This document shows, piece by piece, positions 11,510 to 23,100 of a stretch of 64,000 nt of DNA. The translations under genes and the position numbers were made by a program. Under the pieces are notes generated by a model, which saw only the letters and a program-made list of their open reading frames with translations, had not been told where the DNA came from and did not search any database. Origin of the DNA: Incurvaria masculella (Eukaryota; Arthropoda; Insecta; Lepidoptera; Incurvariidae); contig OX335655.1 of assembly GCA_946894095.1 (NCBI GenBank), positions 10,664,001 through 10,728,000 of the forward strand, read 5' to 3'. Position 1 is the stretch's first letter. Every line of letters starts with the position of its first letter.

Positions 11510-12960
11510 AAAACCTAATAGGTGTGCCGAATGCATCGCTTTAAGATACTTGCTTACGGTGACACTTGGTTCGTGTTATCTCTTTTCGGTGTCCGGTCTG
11601 GGTCCTCTGCACGGTTTGTGTGCAGGTACGGGCCTGAGGGTATCCCCTATTACCCGGACTGCTTCTCGGCATGCTCTGCAGTGCCGGTCCTTGGTCAGCC
11701 GCTATGAGCTAGCAGCGGGCTGGGCATCATTTCCACGAGCCATCGGGCAGGCGCTGCATTCAACCACGTCATTCCTGGCCGAACGACGGGGAGTGCAGCA
11801 GCAGCTCTCGGGGCAGCGGGCGTCCTTCGGGCGGACGTGCGTGCAGGGGGGCAAGATTAGCGAGGTGTGGATGTGGTGAAGCATCAGCGCGCTCAAACAT
11901 GCGGCGCGCGAGCTTCACAATAACCTCCTCCTCTTCCTCCACCGGTGGCATCTGCACGTCGTTGGCGATTACGTCATTTCTAACGTAGCGCCCGGCCCCC
12001 ACTATCATGCGGAGGGTGACGTTTTGCTGGACCTGGATTATCTTCCTCTGAGTGGCTGAGCTTAGCACATACCATGCTGGGCTGCATAGGTGAGTCGCGA
12101 GCGGACGTACGTTTTGTAGATCTTCAGCTTCGCTCGCAACGGCAGTCTTGATGAGATGATCGGTCTCAGGAGAGCGCGTGCCGCCTTGGCTTGTCGGATG
12201 ACATGATCCACCATAGGCGCCATGCGTAGTGACCGGTCAATGGTACAGCCGAGGTAGCGTACTGAGGATTGCCACTCTACGTCCTGACATCGGAGCCGCA
12301 GGTTGCGTGGGTATGTGCGCTGTTGGCCAGTTACGATGGAGGCCGTTTTCCCGACGTTAACGGCCATCCTCCATTTGTCCAGCCACTCCGGTAGCAGGTC
12401 CAGCAACCGCTGCATTTTTGAGGCAGCTATATCCGCCCGGCGCGATGAGGCGAAGTACGCGCTGTCGTCCGCAAACAGCGCGAGCGTCACGTCCTGTTCC
12501 CACTCCTGTAGATGCCCTAACAGGGTGGGAATATCATTAGTGTAGGCCGCATAGAGGAGCGGCGAAAGGCAGCTGCCCTGTGGCACGCCTGCCATGATCG
12601 GCCGCGTGGGTGAGTCATGTCCCTCCACCGAGACATAAAACCGACGTCCCTCGAGGAAGGACGCTACTGTCCTCAGGATTGCACGTGGAGTGGTGGTGTC
12701 CAGCGAGGTGTCCAGCAGCTTATGCAGGAGCCCCGCGTGCCATACACGGTCGAATGCCTTCTCGATATCGAGAAAGACACCCACGGTGTATCGGCCATGG
12801 TTACGCTCAACTGCCAGGTGGTGCAGAACACGCGTGAGCTGGAGAGTAGTGGAGTGCTGACTGCGGAAGCCAAACTGTTCGTCACGTAATGGGACGTGCG
12901 GCTGGATTCTTCGCAGTAGCAGGCGCTCGAAGAGTTTCGTTACAAAGACTTTTGTAAAAA
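11510..12960 (-). pseudogene. 5'-truncated jockey-type non-LTR retrotransposon (reverse transcriptase fragment)
   Basis: The minus frame is open from about 12958 to 12062 without a start codon requirement: LFERLLLRRIQPH, FGFRSQHSTT, VFLDIEKAFDRVWHAGLLHK, AGVPQGSCLSPLLYAAYTND and the catalytic FADDSAYF box are jockey-clade RT motifs in order. A frameshift near 12062-12070 separates the conserved tail (QVQQNVTLRMIVGAGRYVRN, then VIVKLARRMFERA) read at 12060-11769. The GC-rich remainder to about 11510 is probably its 3' end. The endonuclease and first ORF are absent. Inactive. Confidence 0.85.
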
Positions 12961-13467
12961 GTGGACGTTAAAAAAACCACAGCGGAGTTTCTTTCCAGTT
13001 CTTTGATGTGTTTTGTTTTTCTGAAATGGGCAATGTTAAAATATGACAAATCCGAGTACCGTGTACTGTCTATGGATGATGAATAAACAATACAATACAA
13101 TGACTACTTTAAAAAAATATGTACCCTCAAAATATCCGTAATGTAAAAAAAAATTATGACACCATGGCATGCAAATTATGGGAATAACTTCATCATTTCA
13201 TAAGCTTTCAGAAAATTTTCAAATGTACAGTTAAATACAAGTTATTTTTTTTATCAGGTATCAAGTATCAGATTCGTGCTCAAAATTAACGAAGAATGAA
13301 ACGTCTATCTATACAGAGAGAACGTTTACTCGGGATCGACCGTTTTGTCTCCCGCCAAAATTCAAATTTGGAACACCGCGATTATTAATTAGTAAAATTA
13401 ATTCCATGTTGTTGATTCCTTGTTGTTGTACCAACTTGTTCGTTATTTTTGAGATGTGCCTGCAGTA

Positions 13468-13911
13468 ATGGCTGTATTCACTCGTGAAGAATACGGTGAT
13501 ATTCTGTTTTGCTATGGATCTTGCGGCGGCGTTGACGCTGCGTCACAAAGGGAATAGGTGCGTCGTTACCCTGATCGTCGTATACCTAATGTAAGAGTGT
13601 TTTCTGGTACATACCGGCGCCTCCGAGAAACCGGCAGTATTAACCGAAGGCAGGTAGATGCTGGCAGACCAGGTGTTATTCCGCCTGAAGATGAGGAGGA
13701 AGTGTTGGAGTTTTTCAGAAGATATCCTACTACTTCAATTAGAGCTGCAGCCAGGCGCCTTGGATTAAGCCACTGGAAAGTGTGGTTTATTGTGCATACA
13801 GCACGGCTATACCCGAGGCTATACCCATTCCACTACACGCCCGTGCATGCTATCGATGAGGGAGATCCTGCTAAAAGGATCTCCCTCTGCTCTTTTTTTC
13901 ATAAACTGTGA
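13468..13911 (+). pseudogene. DUF4817-like helix-turn-helix domain of a transposase, broken
   Basis: An ATG at 13468 opens MAVFTREEYGDILFCYG, then an in-frame TAG at 13555-13557 is followed by RRYPDRRIPNVRVFSGTYRR, LRETGSI, GRPGVIPP and TSIRAAARRLGLSHWKVWFI. This is the pattern of the insect DUF4817 DNA-binding domain that precedes a DDE_3 (mariner/IS630-like) catalytic domain. The catalytic part is missing; the frame closes at 13911. The position inside long inverted ends suggests it is the remnant of that element's own transposase. Confidence 0.7.
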
Positions 13912-14585
13912 TTTATGAGCTTTCATTTCTGATATTAAGGAGGAGAAGAGGGCACTTTATTTTAAAGTAGTATCTCAATAACAAGACAGAAATTTTCCAA
14001 AAAAATTTTTAAACCTGAATAACTCAAAAACTATTGATTTTCGACCCCCAGTATATTGGGGCAAAATGTGTTGCAAAATAGCTCTAGAATGACGCCTTAG
14101 AAGGAATGTATCGAATTACCAAACACCCTGTTTATATTGTAGTGCAATGTCAAGTTTTTCCAATAATCATATTTTCAGAAAAAAACTTATTTAAAAAATC
14201 AATAATACAAAACGAACGCTTTTCGAATACGGTCGTTCAGGGTCTTATGTCACTTTAAATCGTGACAGTCTCCTCACTTCCACCTTCCACGCTAATTGTA
14301 TAAACAAACCGGACATCTCCCGATTACGTGCTTCGGTCAATGACTGAAGTTTAGTATATTCCGATTTCTGTGGAAGTGACCCGCCTTAATTTTCTGTGGA
14401 GGTGACGGACAAATTTATTTTATACTAGCTGCGGTACCCGGCTCCGCTCGGGTTAGTGTCGGCTAAATTATCTCATGGATAAAAAGTAGCCCACATGACT
14501 GGTCCAAAATAGGGTCAAACTGGTCCAGGACAATGTATCCATGTACCAAATTTAATCAAGATCGTTCGAGCCGAAATAGCATGAT

Positions 14586-15065
14586 TTAAGGGCCTGGTAC
14601 TAGCCAAATCGCAAAGTTAGACGAGGCACCCCAAGTAAACTAACTAAGTCTGACGATTATAAGTGTCATCCTTACAATATATGATTCCTTGTCTAGGAAT
14701 CGAATGATTTTCGTTAATGTATGTTTCCTTTTTCTATACAAAATACATTGCGGAAACGGTGTCCATTTCCGAACTTTTTTGACTAAATGTAGAAATCTAA
14801 AAGCAAATGGAATTTTTTGTTTATGCATATATGCTGTTTTTGCTTATATCTAGAAATCGAATGACTTTCAGATTTCTAATGAGAAAAATCAACTTTTTTT
14901 ATTTTTATTATTATTTAAATAAATGATGGAATAAAAAAATATTAACAATCCATTATCAGTCTGGAGTTCTATTTGGATTTGCTGAAGCGTTTCACTACAT
15001 ATTATTACATTTGTTAAAAAGTGCATTTGTATGGCGCGAGTAGTTGGCTAGTCCTAGCGCCTTAA
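14586..15065. mobile_element. 480-bp TTAA-flanked MITE nested in copy A
   Basis: TTAA at both edges; ends AGGGCCTGGTACTAGCCAA and, reverse-complemented, AGGCGCTAGGACTAGCCAA form imperfect inverted repeats. The empty site (GATTTAATGAG) is preserved in copy B at about 23274-23284, so the insertion and its TTAA duplication are proven by comparison. One end of the same family occurs at 41317-41378. Confidence 0.9.
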
Positions 15066-15966
15066 TGAGAAACATCCAATAATTCCCATTTAGAGCTTCG
15101 TTGACGTTTGGTGGCTATTTAAAAAAAAAACATTTGCCGCGAGAACCTTTCTGCACTTTCACTGCTACATTGCTTACCTAGTAAGTAACGTGTAACGTAG
15201 GTAAGTTTTGCGTGGACTCCAACCCACAGCCAGCCTCAACATCGAAAACAGTAACCCATCTCGAACCTGACTGCTCCCAGAGATGCTATACATTGATAAA
15301 ATACGCATATAAATCAGGTAAGTGGTTCGCATGTTATAAGACTTTAAGACTCACTACTTACCCTTCTGGTAATGAAGCGTTATATTATGTTATCTATAAG
15401 TTTTTAGTAGAATCAGGCTAGACGTAGATACAATGCACATCTAAATCGAGTAATTGGTTCTCAAGGATTTTATTCTGTTGGTCGCTCCTCCGGCGATTTA
15501 GCGTGATGCCAAGTAGTCCTAAAGTTGCAGGAAATACCAAGCCGTACTTCAGTAAAAGTAAGCGCTGCCGCCGCAAAGCCGAGCCGTGCATAGCATTGCA
15601 GTTTGTATGACAGCCCCATCTTAGCGTAAGCGGAACTGAATTCTATTTAGCCAATCCTAATTCCCGGGTAGTTAAATGTACATGTACTAAGTTTTACAAA
15701 TCGCTAGTGCCTTGAAAATTCGCCAAACGGACACCAAACTGTCACGACGTCTGCCCTCCCCCCGCCGCCGCTCCCCGCCACCGCCCCCGGCTCCTCTCCC
15801 CCTAGTGTGAAGTATCGCTACCGGCATCGTTCTCGCAGCCCCGTGAAAGTTCTAAAGCCCATGGGTACATAAATTGTAGCCTATGTGTTATTCTGATGTA
15901 TAAGCTATATTATTGTAAAGTTTCATTAGAATCCATTCAGTAGTTTTTACGTGAAAGAGTAACAAA

Positions 15967-16002
15967 CATCCATCCATCCATCCATCCATCCATCCATCCA
16001 TT
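15967..16002. repeat. (CCAT)n microsatellite
   Basis: About nine CATC/CCAT units at the tail of copy A, mirrored by the GGAT run at 22330-22372 in copy B. Confidence 0.9.
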
Positions 16003-16079
16003 ATTACAAACTTTCCCCTTTATAATATTTATTAGATGTTTGCCAGTTTTGAGTAATAAATATACGGGTCTAGCACAAT

Positions 16080-16470
16080 GATCTGACTAGAAAGAGGAAG
16101 AAAGTGGTGCATTGAACGGGGCGGGGATTGAACACATGACATCTCGCATTAGAAGAAAAACCGCCCTAAGCTACGAGACACTCATACTAAGTAGATGCCG
16201 TGCCAAGACCTTTCATGTCCATTTCCACGACTCGATTGAACTGGAACATGGAGATTTTTTTTCTATTTACTAAATCAGGTGCCACCTAGCAAGCAAGGAA
16301 CCCCTTTCCTCACTTACGAGGAAGTCTCCGGCAACAGTTTTACTTGCAACCCGAAACAACGGCTAGCATCAACGATCTAAGGTTGACCATCCAGAACGTG
16401 ACGCGTCCAATGTTGCTTAACCTCAAGATGAAACCCGAGTCGTCGCGCCACTGTGCTACCGAGGCATATC
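16080..16470 (-). repeat. Composite SINE remnant with tRNA-like and 5S-like segments
   Basis: Minus strand: 16470-16400 has CAACATTGGACGCG preceded by TTGAGGTTAAG, a 5S-like head; body traces follow to about 16200. A tRNA-like B-box segment (GTTCAATCCCCGCCCCG on the minus strand) lies at about 16115-16135. Strongly diverged. Confidence 0.5.
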
Positions 16471-16998
16471 CGTTATAGTAGTAGGTCTATGTTATTATTA
16501 TAAGCAGATAATTGTGAAAGAAGAGATATTTCCCGGAAATGACTATCCGTCTTTTGACAAAACAAAAATCTGTCCGATAACTACTACCTGACAACGAGAC
16601 TATCTGATGATTGAAAAATAGGCCCTTAGATACCTACCTAGCCGTTTACAAATTGTTGCAGTCCAAGGCAAGAGCTCTAGCTTCATAATTTGCTTCACTG
16701 GAGCCCTGTAGTCCTAGCCAGCGTGGAAATACTTGGTGGAAATAGTCGAATACGTCTGCCGCCGCTGTGGAAGGGTCCCGACGAGTCCCGGCTCATTGAG
16801 CGCCAGCCCGGCGCATGCGCCACGCTGCCGTGCGCGGGCCGCGATGGCGGCTGCGGCGCGGCAGGGCGGCGGGCGGCGTCGTCCCCAGCGTCGCTCAGTC
16901 TGTCGAGCGGCGCGGGGCGAGCACGCAACCGGCGCGCTCGCACCGGTTTGTTTATAGCGTCAGCGGCGTCTCTCGTGGCCTCCTCATGTCCAGTCGCC

Positions 16999-17175
16999 AT
17001 GAGGAAGGCTCGGGGGGCCACCGCGCGCGCGAAGGAACGCGCCAACATCAGTTTCTTCATCGTCGTGATGTTCTTCGCGGTGTTCGGACTTATAGTGCTC
17101 ACGGAGCTGCTGATGCTGGAGCGGGCATCGTCGGGAGCGGGGGCGCTGCGGGCGCGGCTAGTCGATGACATTCAG
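16999..17175 (+). CDS. GT92 exon 1: cytosolic tail and membrane anchor
   Basis: 59 codons, phase 0 end at ATTCAG/GTAGAT. Start chosen at the ATG in CGCCATGAGG; the frame stays open upstream to 16690, but that stretch has no protein-like pattern and is probably 5' UTR. Basic N terminus, then about 24 hydrophobic residues. Confidence 0.8.
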
Positions 17176-20100
17176 GTAGATTCGCCATCACGGATGGCAT
17201 GTAACAAGTTTCAGGGATGAATGCTCTCAGTGGCATTTAGGTACCCCGTCAACTTTTTTTTTTAGTTTATCGTTATCACCAGTGATATGTGTTATCACAG
17301 ATGAATCATTAATTACCTCGGAGATCGACGATCTACATACCCTCCAGATTTCTTCTTCTTCTTCTTTTTTCGGCGACTTCACACCACAGGTGAAAGGCCT
17401 TTTTGGCAATAACGCGTGTGTGTTGCGTATTTATGCCAGCGTCTCAGTCTAAAGGGCTGCACGATATGCAAATAATTTTTTTTTTTTTCTACAAAAACAT
17501 TACTTCTTTAGTGAAATTATAAGAACAAAAACACTATTATTTGGTGAAATAATCATAACAAAAAACAATCTGATAAAGTGAGTAAAATATTTTGAACTGA
17601 TATAATGAGATAATTTACGCATATTTAGGTACTAAAGAGGGATAGTTACGTTATCACGTTTATTGCATGCTTAATAGTCTATAAAATACTTCTGTATAGT
17701 CTTCCAGCAATGTTTTTTTATATCGATGCTTCCAGCAGTATTCAGAGTGGGCGGAATAACTTTAGCCCGCCTTTTAAGGTCGGACGAAACCGGTTTTTGT
17801 TTGGTTAATCCGGTACTAATCCCGCACTAACTTTTGACAGGTTTAGTCTGAATACGACTGTTCAAGCTCGTACCAGCAGCGGATTTACACATTTGCCGCC
17901 AGTAGGCTATTAAAATTTTGCCGCCCTCTTTCCCGTAATTAGTTTGATTGTATGCTGGTGAATCCTCACTGGCTCGTACCCATACTACGTGACCGATTTT
18001 TTTTATGTGACTGGAAATGGATGGCGAATACCACACCTTCTGTCATGGTATTAGCCCAACACACCACATGGGAACTAGGTGCCATGCCAGGACCTTCCTT
18101 ATATTGCACGGCTACATTGAACTGGATGCAAAACACGGCCAATTTTCATTGCCGCTTCAACCATCGTTCATCCAATGCGATGGTACCAACCCGGACGGGG
18201 TATACCCTACCACCTAGGTTTTTTACGTGGAATCCGAACCACGGCCAGCCTCTCTCAACGGTCGAATGGTCACCCATCCAAGACCAGACCGGACCCAGCG
18301 TTGCTTAACTTCGGAGAGCGATCGCCGAAGTGTCGCGCTACTGGGCTATTGAGGCTGACATTTTATTTATTTAGGGTTTATTTATTTTAGGATTTAGGGG
18401 GAGGGTGGGTTCGTAGTATTCACGCTGTCAATAATATCCCATCAAAAACATAAATGTGAAAATGGTAGCCAAGTTAAATATTAACAGCCGGATTCAGAGT
18501 AGGCGGAATAACTTTAATACGCCGGACTAAACCGTTTTTTGTATGGTTAGTCCGGTGCTGATCTCGTACTAAGTTTTGACAGGTCCTCTCTGAATACGAC
18601 TGCAAGAATATGGTTGGTTGGCGACTTCGCCGATAAAATAATTCATATCTAAATGGTTGCCAAGTACTGTAGATAACCCGGAAATGTATTTATAATTTAC
18701 AAAAAGCAGGATAATTTTAGCTCAAGATTTAACTTGACTAGTTTAACCAACAAACCATTTTTTTTATTAGAGTTAGATATGTGGCCCTTACAATAAAAAA
18801 ATATAAACTTTATTTAAGAAGATGATAAGTTGATTAGCCAAAGCTAGCTTGTATCTGAAAATTTGCCAAGTCAAATTCAAGTGATTTGTCTGCGAAGTCG
18901 CCAACCAACCATATTCTTAACTTACTCTTTTGTTACTCTTTCTATACTAGGTATTTTGAATTAATTATTTGAGTTCTAAAGATGGTGAAAAGGTACCCAT
19001 AACACTAGCAGCATTTCCGCGCTATACAGCCAAAGTCAGGCTCTGCAGGGAAACCATCCTGTTCTGCTATTCCCTGTCGATTCTGTTATTATTTTTCCTA
19101 GACGAGAAATTAATTGTTTACCCTCTATCTACACAGATCGGCCCGAGTGCTATTGGGATAGATTAAAAATGCTGGTTCATGATCAACCACTATATGACCA
19201 TTTTAGAAGGACTTGCGGATTTGAAGTTAGGACGAAAACAGGTCAAAAAGCAAGAAAAAGATCAAATTGCCTTCCTTCATCACGAACAGACACATAAAGT
19301 ACAGAACAAATTCGTAAAAAATCTAAATTCACTTGTATACTTTCTTAGAATATAGCCAAGACCTCATTGACTCGAAGACTCGTCGTCGTCGTCGCACCAT
19401 AGATAACAAGAACGAGACGGTTCCAAAATCACATAAGGAGTACATACTTGCACACATAGTTAAGATTAACACACTGTTCCTGAACCGTATGCAATGAGAA
19501 CAAGCAAAAAAAAACATGTATAATTTCAGCTAACGTTATACCAATATAATAAAAAAAATATTTTGCATAGAGAAATATTTTGAGCGGCTCGTAGCCTAGT
19601 GGCGCGGGGACTGGCCTAGCGTGCCAGAGGCCCGGGTTCAATACCAACTTGCACCACTGTCTTTCTCTTTCAGAGTTCGATAAGTGCATTTCGTCACGAA
19701 TGCGAGCTGCTCCATGGTTCGGAATTCATGTAAAACTGTAGGTCCCCTTCCCCTACTAGGTGGTAGGGTTTAAGACCGCCCGGGTTGGTACCATCGCATT
19801 GGATGAAAAGATGGTCGAAGCGGCAATGAAAAATTGTCCGTGTTTTCCATCCAGTTCAATGTAGCCGTGCTCATAAAGGGAAGGTCCTGGCATGGCACCT
19901 AATTCCGTCGGGAATGTGGTGTATTGGGCTAATATCATAACGGTAGTTGTGTGGTATTAGCCATCCATGTCAGGTCGCATAAAAAAAAAAAAGAAAAAAA
20001 TGCTGAAGTCAGATCTCAAACATATTCTTTTTCAAGCTTGCTGCTGATATTCACAGTTACCTGATATAGATTTAAACATCATTTCGAAGAGCTTAAAATG

Positions 20101-23100
20101 ATCTACCAATTTAGTTAAGGTTATGTATAATTTTTTTAAATTTCTTCAACGTATCAATAAAAAAACCGGTTTCACGCGTTCTGCGGGCTGGTCACATTTA
20201 GAAAGATATATTCAGAGCGAGACGTCGGGCTCTGGCTATCTCGTTTCAATCGCAAACATCGGACAAACATGTTTAGGTAAAAGGATGCTCTTAAGATCAA
20301 TCTATTACATATATATGTAAAAGGTATAGGGTGCACTTTATTTGCAGGTGTGGGCGGAGAGTAGGGGCGCGGGACGGACGGAGGCGCCTGCGCGGGGACC
20401 GCGCGCGCGCTCCTCCGCCGCGCCGCCGCTGGCCCGCGAGCCGCTGGACGGAGTGTGGCAGCCCGTCAAGCACACCAGGTAACATCCTGGCAACGCAGGG
20501 TGTAGACAAGCCCCTGACATCATGGAATCATGAAAGTTTCAGCAGAATCCGTTCAGTACATTCCGAGATTTTACATTTATGTAATACTTCGAAAATTGTT
20601 AACATAAACCTCTAATTATAAAGCGCCGGGCACGCGCTGTGCCAGTCAGGAGAGCCTTGGAAATAACAATAATCATAAATACAAAAATGGCAATATTTTT
20701 TTTTTTACTTTAATGCATTATAATTTGTTTTTGAATTATTTTTCTTTGAAGTCGGTTTTTTTTTGTATTTAATGAATCTGAAGTACACTAACTAATTTGT
20801 ACGTCCTTGCCACCATAAAAATAATCGGTTGGCGTGGTATTGAGTTATTTATCCATTTGTAGCGCACAGACTTAAATGTTTTTCTCATGGATGCCATTTT
20901 CAGAACTAAACCAAATTGAAATGGTATCACACGGGAAGTACCAGCTTTCAAATAAAAATAAAGTCATCAAAATCGGTTCACCCAGTCGAAAGTTCGGAGG
21001 TAACTACCCGAAGTACCCAAGGGAAGTACCCAAAGGGTGAAATCGGAAGCCTATTAGTAAGCCTCCGCTGTCCGTCCGTCTGTCCGTCTGTCACAGGGCT
21101 GTATCTCATGAACCGTAATAGGTAGGCAGCTGAAATTTTAACCGAGTGTGTATTTATTTTGCCCCGATAACAACAAATAGGTAAAATAAAAAAATATTAA
21201 AATTAAAGAGGGATCCTATACAAAAATATTAATTTTTTTGTGTTAACTCTTGTACGATGGTACGGAACCCTTCGTGCGCGAGTCCGACTTGTACTTGGCC
21301 GATTTTTGAAGTCGGTTAAAAATAAGTTTTACGCACCTTATCCAGCGACGTTTATGAACAGTCAAAATTTTTTATGAGTTTTATATTGCATATTGCAAAG
21401 GTATAGATCAAATTACTTTGTTATACTTTGCATTACTTTGAAATTTCGTCAATCAATGTTCAAACACTTCACTTTTACTGAACCACATGGAATTCCTTCA
21501 ATACTGTCCAGTCGTTTATTTCTGTTACGACTAATTATCTCAGCCCTAGAGTCAAAATACAAAGTTAATTCGCAAGACAGATGGACGTTCCAATAATATA
21601 ATGTATTGTACACGTATTGTATGCAAGTGTTATCTACCCCCACGACTTTTCTAACAAATGCTCGGTATAGGTATAGATCGATACTTGGTTATTGATACAA
21701 TCAATATCATTGAATGCTTAATGGAACTGTACATGGGCGATTAAAACTACATCAACCACCCACCACGCCTGCAACTATGTACGCGTGGGTCATGTGTATT
21801 TAGGTAACGGGTTGGTAGTTTTAGAAAATTGGAAACAGCGGGTCTCATGCTGAGATTCATAGAAGTTACTCGTACTTGGCTGAGCTGGTATTGCGACTGT
21901 CAGTTATGACATAAAATGTATGGACCGACTGTCAAATTTGAAAGTCGGAAGCCATACTTTGGCTCAGCCAAGTACGAGTAACGTCTATGAATCTCAGCAT
22001 AAATGTAGGTAGAGGTAGTCATGGTTCTGACCTAAATTTGCGTTATCGGTACTTCGACGTAACGTAAAAATGTCAAACCCGTACGAGTTTTACATCTTTT
22101 ACCTGTCAAAAACAAACGAGGACTACAGATTTGTATGCAAACACTGAGTCGGCGTAAATGGCACACATCATCGTATTTACGGCGAAGAGCTGTCAAATCA
22201 AACTCGGACTCGAAAATGTTAGTTCGCTTGACGCCCACTGCGCGCCCTCATCAATCTAATCTAATCTAATATCTAATATCTAATATCTAATAATCTAATA
22301 AATAACATAAAGGGGAAAGTTTGTAATAATGGATGGATGGATGGATGGATGGATGGATGGATGGATGGATGTTTGTTACTCTTTCACGTAAAAACTACTG
22401 AATGGATTCTAATGAAACTTTACAATAATATAGCTTATACATCAGAATAACACATAGGCTACAATTTATGTGCCCATGGGCTTTAGAACTTTAACGGGGC
22501 TGCGAAAACGATGCCGGTAGCGATACTTCACACTAGGGGGAGAGGAGCCGGGGCGGTGGCGGGGAGCGGCGGCGGGGGGAGGGCAGACGTCGTGACTGTT
22601 TGGTGTCCGTTTGGCGAATTTTCAAGGCACTAGCGATTTGTAAATCTTAGTACATGTACATTTAACTACCCGGGAATTAGGATTGGCTAAATAGAATTCA
22701 GTTCCGCTTACGCTAAGATGTGGCTGTCATACAAACTGCAATGCTCTGCACGGCTCGGCTTTGCGGCGGCAGCGCTTACTTTTACTGAAGTACGGCTTGG
22801 TATTTCCTGCAACTTTAGGACTACTTGGCATCACGCTAAATCGCCGGAGGAGCGACCAACAGAATAAAATCCTTGAGAACCAATTACTCGATTTAGATGT
22901 GCATTGTATCTACGTCTAGCCTGATTCTACTAAAAACTTATAGATTACATAATATAACGCTTCATTACCAGAAGGGTAAGTAGTGAGTCTTAAAGTCTTA
23001 TAACATGCGAACCACTTACCTGATTTATGTGCGTATTTTATCAATGTATAGCATCTCTGGGAGCAGTCAGGTTCGAGATGGGTTACTGTTTTCGATGTTG

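Larger units (their letters stand above)
11024..14131. mobile_element. Decayed DNA transposon with long inverted ends
   Basis: Left end ACAGGGTGTTTGGTAATTCG and its reverse complement at 14112-14131 begin inverted repeats that are perfect for about 29 bp and recognisable, with changes, for about 130 bp. Inside are a DUF4817-like coding remnant (13468-13911, plus), a TTAGG run (11376-11431) and a jockey-type RT fragment on the minus strand (11510-12960), which looks like a secondary insertion. The target duplication is not clear. No intact DDE domain is left. Confidence 0.8.
14424..16036 (+). mobile_element. Dispersed element, copy A (1.15 kb plus 480-bp insert)
   Basis: Begins ACTAGCTGCGGTACCCGGCT and ends with a (CCAT)n run and CTTTCCCC-TATAA-ATTTATTAGA. 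A near-identical copy lies in the opposite orientation at 22294-23438. Copy A is longer only because of the TTAA-flanked insert at 14586-15065. Contains a 69-codon ORF (15212-15421) also present in copy B with one residue changed; DNA identity is equally high, so this is not evidence of coding. Class uncertain. Confidence 0.8.

Noticed and set aside
11510..12960. TRAS/SART telomere-specific retrotransposon
   Set aside because: The TTAGG run nearby is suggestive, but the RT motifs (LDIEKAFDRVWH, GVPQGSCLSPLLYAAYTND) are jockey type, not R1-clade type.
15212..15421. 69-codon ORF kept in both copies of the 1.15-kb element
   Set aside because: The two copies are nearly identical at DNA level throughout, so an intact short ORF says nothing about coding; no family resemblance.
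16695..17171. 158-residue minus-strand frame
   Set aside because: Shadow of the GC-rich GT92 first exon; no motif and no splice support.
18275..18350. Candidate 5S rRNA gene
   Set aside because: Only the 3' half resembles 5S rRNA, with insertions, and it is fused to a SINE body; a promoter head, not a gene.
19582..19660. Candidate tRNA gene
   Set aside because: A and B boxes are present, but no paired acceptor stem and it continues directly into the SINE body.
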